Assembly: GCF_040958095.1 (NCBI RefSeq) | Contig: NC_091217.1 | Span: 10,330,880 to 10,394,879 of the forward strand | DNA: 64,000 nucleotides | DNA from: Procambarus clarkii | Lineage: Eukaryota; Arthropoda; Malacostraca; Decapoda; Cambaridae | Direction of reading: 5' to 3' | Shown: positions 43,726 through 55,925 of the stretch, piece after piece | How the letters are laid out: every line of letters starts with the position of its first letter | Numbering within the stretch: position 1 is the first letter of the stretch | Notes under the pieces: generated by a model | What the model saw: only the letters and a program-made list of their open reading frames with translations | The model's database searches: none | What the model was told of the DNA's origin: nothing | Made by a program: the position numbers and the translations under genes

Positions 43726-43835
43726 AGTATATCTTGAGTTGTATATTCCTGCAGCTTAGGTCCCACGAAGTGCGTACTCCCGGTGTTCTCAACCAGATTG
43801 GTTGTCGTTTCACTTACTCTAGAGGCCAGTGCTGC

Positions 43836-44374
43836 TCCGTGGCACTGATAGCCATTTTCCTCCGTGGCACTGACAGCCATTTTCCTCCGTGGCACTGACA
43901 GCCATTTTCCTCCGTGCCACTGACAGCCATTTTCCTCCGTGGCACTGACAGCCATTTTCCTCCGTGGCACTGACAGCCATTTTCCTCCGTGCCACTGACA
44001 GCCATTTTCCTCCGTGGCACTGACAGCCATTTTCCTCCGTGCCACTGACAGCCATTTTCCTCCGTGGCACTGACAGCCATTTTCCTCCGTGGCACTGACA
44101 GCCATTTTCCTCCGTGGCACTGACAGCCATTTTCCTCCGTGCCACTGACAGCCATTTTCCTCCGTGGCACTGACAGCCATTTTCCTCCGTGGCACTGACA
44201 GCCATTTTCCTCCGTGGCACTGACAGCCATTTTCCTCCGTGGCACTAACAGCCATTTTCCTCCGTGCCACTGACAGCCATTTTCCTCCGTGGCACTGACA
44301 GCCATTTTCCTCCGTGCCACTGACAGCCATTTTCCTCCGTGGCACTGACAGCCATTTTCCTCCGTGCCACTGAC
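43836..44374. repeat. 25-bp minisatellite, about 22 copies
   Basis: Unit CCGTGGCACTGACAGCCATT followed by TTCCT. The only frequent variation is ccgtggc versus ccgtgcc. Open minus frames of up to 256 codons exist but change repeat peptide with every unit because 25 is not a multiple of three; I take them as artefacts. Confidence 0.95.
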
Positions 44375-44402
44375 ACTTTCCTCGGAGACAGTGAGTTCTA
44401 GA

Positions 44403-44452
44403 TTTTTTTTTTTTTTTTGCAGGGCTAACCTCTGGCTGGCCCACTAAGTATA
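44403..44452. repeat. Dispersed repeat, copy 1 (poly-T plus GCAGGG)
   Basis: Poly-T, then GCAGGGCTAACCTCTGGCTG and GCCCACTAAGTATAGTG. A second copy is at 45645-45720 (with CTAAGTCTCTGGATGGCCCA). This may be a 3' end of an unidentified retroelement. Confidence 0.5.
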
Positions 44453-44673
44453 GTGATAAACACATGAATGATAAACACATGAATGAAAAACAAATATGTG
44501 CAAAGACTAACGTAATTAATCCGGTAAACCTGATAGCGTGAATGAATATATATATATTATCGCCTCACCAGGAGTGAGGAGTCTTCAATGCGAAGCCTGA
44601 ACACGGTGTGTATAATTTATTCGGATTCACAGGTATTATTTTGATGCATAATTACACCTGTCCTCGGGCCAGA

Positions 44674-44930
44674 TTCACGAAAGCACTTACGCAAGCACTT
44701 ACGAACCTGTACATCTTTTCTCAATCTTTGGCGGCTTTGTTTCCAATTATTAAACAGTTAATGAGCTCCGAAGCACCAGGAGGCTGTTTATAACAATAAC
44801 AACAGTTGCATGGGAAGTTGTCATGCTTGTAAACTGTTTAATAAATGTAACCAAAGCCGTTAAAGATTGAGGAAAGATGTACACGTTCGTAAGTGCTTGC
44901 GTAAGTGCTTTCGTGAATCTGGCTCCTCGA
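44674..44930. mobile_element. Foldback (MITE-like) element, copy 2
   Basis: Ends GGGCCAGATTCACGAAAGC and GCTTTCGTGAATCTGGCTCC are inverted, with the same interior as the 37.6-kb copy in opposite orientation. CCTCG flanks both ends (44669-44673 and about 44926-44930), a possible 5-bp target duplication. From 44931 to 45770 no gene is recognised. Confidence 0.85.
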
Positions 44931-45644
44931 TACTAGGGACTGTCGTCATGGAGACGACACATCTCCTCTCCAGTGAAAGGCTTTTGTTTTCATTTAAAAA
45001 TTTTCGAAACCGATTATATAGTTTTCAAACGGAACACAAAAAAAGGTGACATTAGGAACATTTTTTCCGACGCTGATGTTTATTGTCTTGTGCTTTGCCA
45101 TCAACAACACTAGTATAGTCGCTGTTATATCAGGTTTTCCTCCTTTTTCATCGGGTTTGTCATTCTCTTATTTGTAATGTGAATCGTTTTTGTTTTTCAT
45201 TTTATAATTTTTTTTTACTTTACCCTCAATCTCCATCCGCTACGCTGATCCTCAGCCGGCTACCCTTAATCCACACCAACCCCCAACTACCTGCTTAACC
45301 CCCCACCCGCTACCACTAACCCCCAATCCTCACCAACTAGCCCCCCCCCCCCACCCGCTACCCCTCAACGATAATGGCCATAGTTATGCACATCAAAAGC
45401 TGCTTCGTGCTGTCATAAATGTCCCTCAAATGAGCCACGTAACGCAAATGGAATTGCTAGTGAAACATCCCATTATTCAGCCAAACAGTTTAAGACTCGT
45501 CTTGGATGAGAACTTAAGAGTTTATCAAAAATTTTAAATAATTTCCGTTCTCAATGGCCCAGTATGTCAAGATTGACTTCATTTGTTTCAGATGTATTTT
45601 CTGTATTTTTTTTCTCACGAATTTAGAGCTTTTTCACAAAATTG

Positions 45645-45720
45645 TAGGAGCGATTTTTTTTTTTTTGCAGGGATATTCCTGCGCGGGCCCTAAGTCTCTG
45701 GATGGCCCACTAAGTGTTAC
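45645..45720. repeat. Dispersed repeat, copy 2
   Basis: Poly-T followed by GCAGGGATATTCCTGCGCGG and a TGGCCCACTAAGTG end, related to 44403-44452. Confidence 0.5.
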
Positions 45721-45774
45721 TTGTTTCTGTTTTACTTAGACGGAGTATGAGTATTTAAGACTCGTATGGTCGCT

Positions 45775-46620
45775 TCAGTAAGGTTATGCCCCCATGTGCT
45801 TAACAACTTCTGCTCTGTTGAATCTAAGTTGAAATCTTATTGGGTTTGTAACTGTGCACTGTGTTAGATAATGTTCCAGTGGTCTGTCGGGCATTTCTTC
45901 ACAGTCCTGACATTTCCTCTCATCTTCTGGAACCTGTAAGCCTATTTCCCATGCACATGGGTATCCAAGCCTGATGCGATGTAAATGTACTTCTGTTGTT
46001 CTACTGCTCCCTTCCATCAAAATAAGTGGTTCGTAGTTGGTTGAATTCTTGTACCAACCCGCAGATCCTGATGTTGCAACTGCTGTGTTGTGGTCACTGG
46101 ATATCTTTTGCATTGCTCTGTCTCTAATTACTTTCTTAATCTGTGATAGATTCTGTGGTATGTAAATGTCTACATTTCTTTTCTTAGTTGCAAGTTTTGC
46201 AGCTGCGTCTGCAATGTCATTTCCTATTATTCCCACATGACTTGCCATCCAGTTGATAAATACCCGACGACCTTGACGTTTGAGTGCATTAATGTTATGA
46301 CATTTGTGAGCAGATGGATGTTGTCACGTATGTGTTCTTGTTGCAAGGTTTCAGTGGCAGTTCTCGAATCTGTATCCACCTAGTTGTATTCACCTAATTG
46401 TGGTTGCGGGGGGGGGGGGGTTGAGCTCTGCTCTTTCGGCCCGTCTCTCAACTGTCAATCGATCAGCTGTTACTTTTTTGTATGTATGTATGATAACATG
46501 TCGGTGTTCAGCTAAAGCATGTTTCAAAGCCTTTTGACTGGCTAGCATCTCTGTAAAGTTGAACACCCGTTTGAGAGTCGCTGAATATCTTGATCACTTG
46601 CGCCGAACGATCCAATCTGC
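45775..46620 (-). pseudogene. Decayed Jockey/I-type LINE: RNase H and C-terminal zinc motif
   Basis: The main frame (45784-46248, 154 codons) begins MASHVGIIGNDIADAAAKLA, the last RNase H motif (SHxGxxGNxxAD). It continues to HRIRLGYPCAWEIG and CQDCEEMPDRPLEHYLTQC, a CCHC-like motif. Upstream, after frameshifts, an earlier RNase H piece (FSDSQTGVQLY) is readable near 46600. A family-beta 3' end is inserted at about 46375-46465 (TAGTTGTATTCACCTAATTG and a poly-G run). No RT remains. It is a fragment of a different family from the gamma copies. Confidence 0.75.
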
Positions 46621-47074
46621 TTCAGTAATCCAGATTAATCACATGCGAGGAGTACCAGTGTCAACATGAACACCTCATACCACATGACCTGAGCACCTCA
46701 CACCATGCATGAAGAGGAAAGACAAACTAACTTTAAAAGAAAATTAAATACACCATGACAATTAATTTCCACTTATTTGACACTGTTGTGGGCTACAAAA
46801 TATTATATGCTGTTAAAATCACAGTACTGGGCTATCATCGTAATAAAACTTACATTTATATAAATAAATATATATGATAATTGAGACGTGAAATCACATC
46901 GGAAACATATTGAAGCTGTCAGGTTGTCATTTTTGAACTAATATTGATTATTTGCCGAAAAATAATAAATCTATCTGGATTTGGCCGATGTCATTTACAA
47001 TTCTCCTGAAAACTAGTCCAATAAAAGGCTTGCAATATAAACACACAGGAATTAAGCAAAGTGCAGAAAGTGCT

Positions 47075-47190
47075 ATTCCATAAATCAACAACCGTGTTTC
47101 CAAACCAGTATTTACCCAGGTCTTTCCTAAACCTAAACTTAACCAATTTAAATCCATTGTTTAGAGTTCTATGACCATGATATTTGTAAC
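47075..47190 (-). pseudogene. Small diverged fragment of LINE family alpha
   Basis: Read on the minus strand it gives FRFRKDLGKYWFGNTVVDLW, the C-terminal ORF2 motif of copies A-E (KYWFSNRVVDLW there). It is an old relative. 46480-47075 and 47190-47559 show nothing else. Confidence 0.75.
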
Positions 47191-47558
47191 TTTCTGTATC
47201 CTAATAATATTAAATAGTTATCAAGAATCGAATATAAATTGAAGCTGTCTTGATTGACATTCGGGATTTTCTGAACCTGAATATTAAATAAACATTGGTA
47301 TCATTCATTTATTAGAAGATTAAATCTAAAATGTATGAAGACGTACGAGGCTATATTGCACACAATCAAATTAATGGACTAAAATAATTATAAATGAGTT
47401 GACGAATCACTTTTCAAATTTGTTGATCAACAGTTAAACACGAGGCTATTATTTACACTAACATGATTTTATATATGCAGGAATAATATCTGCAATGTTT
47501 CTGGTAAACTCCTGGGTCAACAGATGGCTAATATTAATACAGACTCCCTGTACACAGG

Positions 47559-47783
47559 CTTCATTCTCTAATGTTGACCAGACCACACACTAGAAGGTGA
47601 AGGGACGACGACATTTCGGTCCGTCCTGGACCATTCTCATGTCGATTGATCATCCATTCTCACAATCGACTTGAGAATGGTCCAGGACGGACCGAAACGT
47701 CGTCGTCCCTTCACCTTCTAGTGTGTGGTCTGGTCAACATACTTTAGCCACGTTATTGTGACTCATCGCCTTCATTCTCTAAT
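47559..47783. mobile_element. Inverted-repeat element (170-bp palindrome) with 14-bp target duplication
   Basis: Arms 47571-47648 and 47663-47740 are complementary with one or two mismatches (for example acatttcgg versus the complement of ccgaaacgt) around a 14-base loop. CTTCATTCTCTAAT is found at 47559-47572 and 47770-47783, so the inserted unit is about 47573-47769 with a non-palindromic tail ACTTTAGCCACGTTATTGTG. A long direct duplication points to target-primed insertion (SINE/LINE-like) and not to a DNA transposon. The single-arm relative is at 43640. Confidence 0.82.
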
Positions 47784-48500
47784 ATTATATTAATAGGACA
47801 GAGACAGTGTGACTAAACGGAAATGAGAAATGATTGGAGATTATCATTCACAATACCGCTGGGAAATTTAGGCGGTTTAATCTCTTGGAAATATATGAGT
47901 TCTTCCTCAACAGCATCTTAGTTATTAGTGTCTTGACGTCACCTCAGCAGCGTCATTTGACCACAGAACAAAGATCACAACAATCATTTTCATCGTGATG
48001 ATCACGAACACGTGCGTTTATTCATCTAGGTTCACCATCAGACTTCCTCTTCACTCACCTGAATCCCATAAACAAGGAGCTGTTTGCCCACGATGGAGGA
48101 CGGCGCCAGCGTGTCGCCTCCGTAAAACCATAATCCTAATTGGAGCTGCATGTTCCCATGCTGAAGCCTGGACGGGTGCGTTGCTCGTCCTCACGCTCAG
48201 TAGGCTGCAGGGGAAATTGGCAACACCCTGGCGCCGATAGGAAATGCACATAGGTTCGGAATTTCTCTTTATTATATAATATTGCGTATATATTCTATAC
48301 AAATTAACATGTGTTTATTAAGCTGGTTGGTACTAGTCATGTCACGTAACCTCTCCGCGCCAACAAGTTCAAGTATGTTTATTGAGATAAGCAATAAATA
48401 CATCTCAAAGGGATAGAGTAGCTTAGGCTATTTCTACCCAAAAGTTACCTCCTTACTCCCCTAACCTCTACCCCCTTCATCCCAACCTCTTCCGCTCCGC
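47784..48500. other. No recognised gene; short dispersed repeat
   Basis: 48367-48440 (TTCAAGTATGTTTATTGAGA) looks like the inverted 3' end of another retroelement. The rest, including a GC-richer part near 48060-48240, shows no gene. Confidence 0.3.
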
Positions 48501-50010
48501 CCTAACCTCTCCCCATCAGCCAACACTCTCCGCCACGACCTTTTTCAACTTACCAGGTCAACAGGGCCGATGAAGCCAACAACGGAGCAGTAATTGCAGT
48601 CAGGAGAAATTTACCGCACTAAATCCAAGATCATTTCAGAAAAATTGTCCTCATATTGAACTTAAAACGACTAAAGGCAAACTTCAAAAGACAAACGACT
48701 TCATCGGAATGTGGTACCGCCCACCAAGACAGCTCTGCCTTACCATGGCCGACATTACAAAACTCATCAGATGAAACAGGCTTCCCTATTTTCTGGGAGA
48801 TCTAAATGCAAAACACAGAGCTCTCGGACATGGAAGAAACAACCAGGTAAGAGAAGCCATACACAGTATGGTAGGAAACAAATTTAATCCATATTAGCCC
48901 TGACAAATTAGGCTATACTGGCAAACTTGACATTAGTTTGGCAAACAACCATCCATTCCTAAACACCCACATAGAAAAAGTCTCAGTAAACACAAGTGAC
49001 CACCAACTAATAATACTGACTCTCAACAAACTCAATACAAAATCCCTCCCTCCCTTCCCAGTCTTCAATATCCAAAAACTGATTGTGAGGCATTCAAATG
49101 CAGCGCAAGTTACTCTAACAGATTTTAGAGGCAAGGAAACGTCCAGCATAAACACAGAACTAAATCAATGAAAAGCATCACGGTAAAATGCATTAACAAA
49201 CATTTCCCCAAAGGTAGATACTTGACGCTCCCACACCCTCTAGCAGCCGTTTAACTCAACACTTCAAAGCAGATATAACACTCTCCTTCAACTTACAACA
49301 CACAATGGATGAACAGACGAGCGCAAAAGACTACAGAGGGAACTTCAATATGAGCTGTGAGATTGATATAAAAAAAGAATACACCAAAAAATAAGATATG
49401 ATAAGCAAATCCAAACAGATCAAAGAAACTCCGGAAAGTTCTGGAAAAGAAAGTAAAAAACGTGATGTGCGCCTCATACAAGGAAACATCTTTCATCAAA
49501 GATGAGTTAGGAAATAAGCTTTCTGAAGACGGAGAAGAAAAAGATTTCAGGAAAAGTAATTACAAATCTTGTGGAAAGCAGTCACAACTTTATCACCACC
49601 GCAAACAATAGACTTTAACAACATTCGCAATGAGTGCCACCTTGTAAACCACATAAGCAACGAAGAGGCCCAAAAACAATTACAGGTTTTAAAAACCTTT
49701 TACCTGTCATTAGCAAAACAAACAAACAGGTATAGATGAGCCTTCCAGTGACGGAAATACATTAATTTTCGTTCTTGCATCTGGACTATTATCCCACCTA
49801 CTTCAAAAATGTCACCATGCGATTATTTCATAAGCCAGGCAAACCACTAACACAAAATGAAGTTATAGACAATTTCCTTACCAGAAATTCCATGTAAAAA
49901 AAAAATCGTTAAAATCATCAACCACTGACTGGTTAAGCACATGGAAGTGGATCAAAAGTATAACACCAGACAACATAGATTCAGAAACTCCAGAGGGGCC
50001 CCATATATAG
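48500..50010 (+). pseudogene. Heavily decayed Jockey-like LINE (endonuclease into RT)
   Basis: Pieces in order and in shifting frames: WYRPPRQLCL (48709), FLGDLNAKHRALGHGRN (48794), a terminal endonuclease part with NTSDHQLIILTLN (48989), KIRYDKQIQTDQRNSGKFWKR (49390) and RT-like YYPTYFKNVTMRLFHKPGKP (49790). The order matches Jockey-type LINEs. Many stops and frameshifts show that it is old. It ends before the central RT motifs. Confidence 0.7.
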
Positions 50011-51060
50011 CCCTGATCTGTGAACCTGGCTCCATTGGGATGCCGCAATAAATGATGTAGTGTAGTGCTCAGGGATGTATCGAAAGTATCTCTGGCTTAA
50101 AATCTTGCACACCGGCCTAAAATAGAAATATCTGAACTTGGGTTCCCCACAGAGATTTACTGCCGGTTTTCATTCTAAAAACGCGGGCAGGTTGGGGATT
50201 TAAAAAAAAAAAGCTTATTTTTTGTTACCAACCGTGCTCCGCCTCCTCCCCCAGCACTTCTTTCGGTCCGAATCTCTCTCCTTCACCTCAACCCCTCTCT
50301 CACTATCTACACGTTACTCTCTCATCTCACTTGTGCTCCTAAGTTTATCCTTCATTTTCTTTCAATAAATACAAATTTCCACACTTCCTTCTTTCAATTT
50401 GCCTAAATATCCTCCTCGCTCTCTTATCCATTGCATCCTCATCCTAAGCTCTGTCTCGAAACATCGCAGTTAGCCCTACCATTCTCTTATTGGCCTGCCT
50501 TCACCTCTCCGTTATTCCACCCTCCCCTCCCTCTCGTCTTCCATTTCCTCATCTCCCGTCCCTCCGTTTTTTGTCTTTCCATTCGCCCTTCGTCGTTCCA
50601 TTTGCTAGTCACCCTTCCAGACAGCCATTTACATCGACCTCTTCTCTTCAACGAATTTAATCCAAAGAATTAAAATTCGTAGCGAGCGCGCGGTGTAGCC
50701 TAATGACAACTGGAGCCAGACCTTGTCTTCCCTGTTGTCCGGGCATGTGCTGGGAGCCGGGGAGGATCATACCCTACCTGCCACACTACTGACAACGGAG
50801 GCAGCTCATTTTATTGGCTTAAAATAAATATTAATTAAATGCAACTATGTAGGAATAATTTGGTAGGTATTATTACTCGCATCAGATGTGTCTGCAGGAT
50901 GATGAAGGTGATGAATTAAATGACGCGTATTCTATGACAAATTCAGAGATGAAACTAGTTACACATTCAAATTATTAATATGTATATTAAATTATTGGAA
51001 TCTGAGTATTATTTTTTAAATGTGCTAATAGACTAAATGGGTGACTTGTGTGTAGACGCG
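50010..51060. other. No recognised gene
   Basis: A TC-rich tract (50230-50640) is followed by ordinary AT-rich sequence. Short frames have no recognisable domain. Confidence 0.4.
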
Positions 51061-51065
51061 CGCGC

Positions 51066-51154
<89 letters not shown>
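51061..51154. repeat. (GT)n microsatellite
   Basis: About 45 GT units after a short GCGCGC stretch. Confidence 0.95.
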
Positions 51155-51259
51155 TGTGTAGCGGGAGTTTAGATCCACTGTTGATGCGGAGTGTGTGGTG
51201 GAGGATGACACCAACTATCATTGTAACGCGCGCACGCCTCTCTATTTCCATAATTAAAC

Positions 51260-51650
51260 TTGCATGGTTTGAGCTTCGCTTCTTTGGCCCGCCTCTCAAA
51301 TACCAATCAATTGTTGTACAGGTTTCGGAGCCTATTGGGCTCTATTTTATTCAACTTTGAAAATGTGTGTGGAGTCTGCCTCCACCACATCATAATGTAT
51401 TCCATTTCCTAACTACTCTGACACTGAGAAAATTCTTTCTAATGTCTGTGTGGCTCATTTGGGAACTCAGTTTCCACCTGTGTCCCCTAGTGCGAGTTCC
51501 ACCCGTGCTAGCCTGACTGAAAATTTTATGTGGTAATCACGTCTCTCATAACTTCTGTTCTGGATCCACCAAAGTGAGGATCAATTCATGCAGTGTGGGT
51601 GTGTGTACTCAACTAGTTATACTCACCTAGTTGTGCTTACCTATCTCCTA
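51260..51650 (-). pseudogene. LINE family-beta 3' end, decayed
   Basis: On the minus strand it carries remnants of the ORF2 C-terminus and 3' UTR shared with 62085-62665: TTTGGCCCGCCTCTCAAATA, CCTCCACCACATCATAATGT and CTCAGTTTCCACCTGTGTCC in plus-strand reading. A separate copy of the tail (CTCACCTAGTTGTGCTTACC) is at 51622-51641. Confidence 0.75.
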
Positions 51651-51707
51651 TCCTGAGCAAACGGCCAAAAGCGACGTTATTTTTAAGAGGACAGATTGGT
51701 ATATTAA

Positions 51708-51864
51708 CTGACGGTTCTCAGCAGGAGACTAAGGGTTCTCAGCACGAGACTGATGGTTCTCAGCACAAGACTGACAGTTCTCAGCAGGAGACTGATGGTT
51801 CTCAGCACGAGACTGAAGGTTCTCAGCAGGAGACTGAAGGTTCTCAGCAGGAGACTGACCACTT
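51708..51864. repeat. 21-bp minisatellite, seven copies
   Basis: Unit GGTTCTCAGCAGGAGACTGAA with cacgaga/caggaga variants. 51865-52640 is AT-rich with no recognised gene. Confidence 0.9.
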
Positions 51865-52639
51865 CTGTACCTCCTGTCTAACTTGTCCTGGTTAGGCTAT
51901 CAGTGCCTCCAGCCACTTTACTTTCCTACCTTAATTGGCTTTCAACCTTTATTGCACAAACTCCTCTTTTAGCAATTAGACTACAGAGCCCAGTTGTTAA
52001 AATGACCGACCGTTTGTACTAGTTTGAAATTTATTGCCAATTTAATGAAGTTTTTTCTCCTCCACATTTATTTTATTGCAGATTTTCTTTTTTTTAGCAG
52101 TCATGTTTTGCCAGCCCCTCACACTGTTTAGATAGCACTTATAATAACAATGAGGACTATCGTACAATATATATTGGCGTAAAAGGCAATTAGAAAGTAG
52201 AAATCGGTACTATTGAATTTAGACAAACTGGAAAAGTTTCTATACTGATGTTGCAAAAACAGTTTAACCTAATCTAACTTTCATAGGCCTAATACAGGTA
52301 CCTGAGGCCTATTATAGAACATATATGTGCTATACTAGGCTTAGTAATATTTAAGTTTGGTTTTTAGTATTTATTGTTTCTGACTATACAGTAAATTGTA
52401 CCAAATTCTACTATCTAATTATCAGTTACGTCTCTGTATGTACTATGGTCCACGTAGTTGCGTATATAAACAGAAGGATGGGTTGTGTTTTGCACAAAGC
52501 AGCAGAACTTCCTTATAATTTAGATATATTTCAAATTTTGAATCATAAATATTGCATCATCTGCATACAGCAAATTATATATACGCCATTTATTCCTGAT
52601 ATACACTAAATTATCCATATACGCCATTATCTGTTTAAA

Positions 52640-53070
52640 ACTTCATACACGTCCAGTATTTACCTCTATTAATTTTTCTCGTCCTTATAAAGGCTAGGCT
52701 ATGTATGCGTTGTATCGCCTCTAGCATACCTTCCCCGGCTTCATTACTGCAGAGATCAACGTAGCCTCTTCCGCTACAGAACTCGCGCTGTATATTATTA
52801 ATTTCCCAAGTATATTTGGAAGACTTCCACTCAGTATTTTGACATACGCTTTGCAACCATCAGTATGATTATTGCCTCGATAGTTCTTAATCAGACTGCT
52901 TTCTCTTTCCTTTAAATATATAGGTACAATCACAGCTCCTTTCCAATATATAATTTGGTATAGCATCACTTTAACCAAGCTTTCTGGTAAATTATCAATG
53001 TCTAGTTCAGTGTTTTTTTCTCCAGTGTTAAAAATATTATAATTTACTCACATACTTCATCAATATCAGC
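52640..53070 (-). pseudogene. Decayed reverse-transcriptase fragment of another LINE
   Basis: The minus frame 52721-52978 reads WKGAVIVPIYLKERESSLIKNYRG, which matches the W-x-x-A-V-V-P-I-Y-K...KNYRG motif of RTE/craniate-type RTs. It is followed by KAYVKILSGSLPN and, after a frameshift, GRGYVDLCS where FRRGRGCVDQ would be expected. The copy is old. Confidence 0.65.
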
Positions 53071-54330
53071 TTTCCCTCATTGCAACTTCTGCATTGCTGA
53101 GCGTGTATTTTGGTTTCGTGTTGTCGGGGGCAGGAAGCCTCTCAGAATGAGTTCCCTCTAGACACGTGAGTCTAGGCCAATGAATGACCTTTCCCAGAAT
53201 GCAACCTACAACAGTCGACTAACTCCAGGGTATCTTTTTACTACTAGGTGAAAAGAAGCATTAGGGTTATCTTTTGCTATTGTTTTCTGCCTTTTTCCTA
53301 TTCATATTTACATTCAAATTTTTAATAAATTCCATCCATGATCCTAGAAACGTACATCTTTTCTTACTTGTAATTTCTTCTTAACCAGTTTAACGTTTAA
53401 CAAAATTTTGTTTTCGTATTTCCATTGATTTTAGTGGCACTTTTCTTTCCTTTTCTGACTTATTTATAAAAATTGCATCTTTTTTAGTTTATAGACAATT
53501 TTCTTCCAGCTTATTATTCACTTATTGTTAGTGTTCTTAATCTATTGCGTTAACAATTTTTTTTCATTTTGGGTAAAAGCCTACTGCAATCGTTTTCTTC
53601 CTATAGAGGATAACAATAAGATAATTTTTAAATAGTATTTATTTTAATGCTGCAATCTGCAGCAGAGCAAAGTAAACCATCAATATTAGTTAATATGAAA
53701 TTGTAAAACAATCACGCCAAGGAGTTTGGCGCGGCCATTTTTGTCAGTGTGTCAGCCGGCGTCGCAGAGGGTGGGTGTGCGGAATTAATCTGCGTGGTTT
53801 TTAGGTCTGTCTGCGGCACAGAGTGACCACACTGGATATCAACAACCTGGAGCAGACGACGGTAATTAGTGAGGCCCAAGTTAATGAAATTTTGGCAACC
53901 CTATAACGTTTAGTTTATAAATTATGAGCATGTGTGTTGAGGTGGGCGGAGTAGGAGGGAAGACCTGAGAAAAGTATGTACCTCTTATGTCAGCGCTACT
54001 CTGTATACAAACTTAACTTAACCAGATCTTTTCTATCGTAATTAAACTCGTGCCATCTGGAATGTCGACCCGTGTTAAGACAAAAGTCCCAAGAGAATGT
54101 TCTTTGTGCCAAGCAGAGATATTGTTGGTAAAGTTTAACAACGTAGATGTTTTAGGATGATTTACGCCTCTCGTCGGCTTTGGCGAACTCCAGCGACCTC
54201 TGTGACCTTTTAGGCACTAGAGTAAACGATCTTAGAAGATTTGCAGGTGTTGTAACGTTAACTTCATACTGAAGTCATTGTTATCCATGCTTAGTTTGTT
54301 CTCTCTTAGGAATACATTGTTGCCTTACAC
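53071..54330. other. No recognised gene; a possible SINE fragment
   Basis: 53195-53275 (CAGTCGACTAACTCCAGGGT and CTACTAGGTGAAAAGAAGCA) resembles the inverted type-1 SINE body. The remainder is AT-rich. Confidence 0.35.
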
Positions 54331-54385
54331 ACACAGAAATCACAATTGCGTGATGCATCAAATGAACAAATCCACATTGTTGCCT
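54325..54385 (-). mobile_element. Tail fragment of SINE type 2
   Basis: CACAGAAATCACAATTGCGT and GATGCATCAAATGAACAAAT are shared with 58611-58660. In the reverse direction this is the tail of the type-2 tRNA-derived SINE. Confidence 0.6.
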
Positions 54386-54964
54386 ATTAGGAAAACGTGT
54401 AGTGCTCATATTTCTCAACGTTGGCGGACTGTAGGAAAGACCAAGATGCAAAGTTAGGTATTTATCTGGACAAGGGGCTAAGACAATACAACTATTTAGC
54501 ACTTGAAAGGGATAAGAGGATAAGGATCTGGGATAGGACGAAGGGCAGGAATGGTACCCAAGTTGCAAGACGGTTTAGGTGGTAGGAGTGGGAAAGGTTG
54601 GGTAAGGAAGTGTATTACATCTTCGCCTTCCCATGGATGGTGTTGAGTGGCAACATTTATCCTAGCATCCAATAACAAATGAAATTCCGTAATTGGCTGA
54701 CGAGGCGCAAAAAACTTGGTACGAAAGTTCTTGGATTGGATATTTTTAAATTTAATATTTAATTAGAAAATACAATTTAATAATAAATTAGATTTTTACT
54801 TCGTCTTTTCAGTTTTTGTGTATTAGCAGTTTTAATGAAATTCATAGTCCTGGTGATGACACATTTATTATTGTGATTGTTCAGGGTTAGGCCTATGCGC
54901 TAAGTGCAGCTCACCTAATGTTCCTTTTTTTCCCCTTGCTACTTTGGGGTGGTTGTTATAGATT

Positions 54965-55030
54965 TAGCTACTCAGAACGAAATGCCCATATAGCACGGGC
55001 TATAGTGAGCCCATAATTGAGTTCGGTTAT
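54965..55030. repeat. Dispersed repeat with TAGCACGGGCTATAGTGAGC
   Basis: Shares GCTACT-C-GAAC and AGCACGGGCTATAGTGAGCCC with 60655-60735 and 60768-60860. The element type is unknown. Confidence 0.55.
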
Positions 55031-55204
55031 TCGCGATATCCTTGTTACTGTGATATTTGGGTCAAAGTTTTAAATGGAGGTGGGATTTCCTCCTTATCCC
55101 CCTTTTCTTTTTCGCTTTGTTTTAGCGCACTGATTTTAGTCTTGTTTTAATAACATTATCTTGGTGGCGGATGAAGATGCAGAATGTTCACTAGTTTGTC
55201 CCAT

Positions 55205-55925
55205 AATTTAACTGTTTTTCTAATCATTATAGTCGCTGGAATTTGCATCAAATGCAGCTGCTGTCGTTGCATTAATGTTCAGTTTGATGCGCAGGACTTC
55301 AGTTGTTTCACATTCCAGTAAGTAGTGCAATGGTGACGCCTCTGCTTCTGTTCCACAGTTATGACACTCTTTAACTATTGGGTTTATTACCTCCCAGCAG
55401 CACTTGTAACCAAGTCTGTGTATGGCTACTGCAATGTCTCTGGATATCATTTTGCCAGACTTGAAGGAGTAGTACCCAGTGGCTTGTTCGTACCACACCG
55501 CAGTGGATCTTCCTTCCACTACTTTGGCTCTGTGGCAATTTTTGATTGTTGGGATTATTTTCTTCTTGATTTGTTCCTTAATCTATACAAAATTTGAAGG
55601 TATTTGAACCTGTACAACAGGTAGAGCAGTGACAGTTTTTGCTAGTGAGTCTGCTTTTTCATTACCATCTATGCCAATGTGACTTGGTATCCAATTTAGT
55701 GATTGACAGCCGTAGATTGTGTGCTTCTTTTCCTAAATGTAGCATTTCTGTAATGAGTTGTATATTATCTCTGTGCTGACTGGATAACAATGCCTGGAGC
55801 GTAGATTAAGAGTAGGTATGAATGATAGACATCAAGTAAATTATTCTCAATTGTATAATTTATGGCCTCCTTCAGGGCATATTGCAATGTTGAGCACCCA
55901 CTATTCATGCTCCAGTAAGCTCCAT
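55205..55925 (-). pseudogene. Decayed Jockey/I-type LINE: RNase H and C-terminal zinc motif
   Basis: Readable on the minus strand: GAYWSMNSGCSTLQYALKEA near 55900, SHIGIDGNEKADSLAKTVTA near 55680 (RNase H signature), then VAIHRLGYKCCWEV and CHNCGTEAEASPLHYLLEC (CCHC-like) in the frame 55220-55519. Stops and frameshifts separate the parts. It is a third family with this architecture, distinct from gamma and from the 45.8-kb copy. 55926-56592 shows no other gene. Confidence 0.75.

Noticed and set aside
43710-44480. 256-codon minus-strand frame with HGGKWLSVPRRKMAV repeats
   Set aside because: It is the translation of a 25-bp tandem repeat that cycles through all frames; no non-repeat domain is present.
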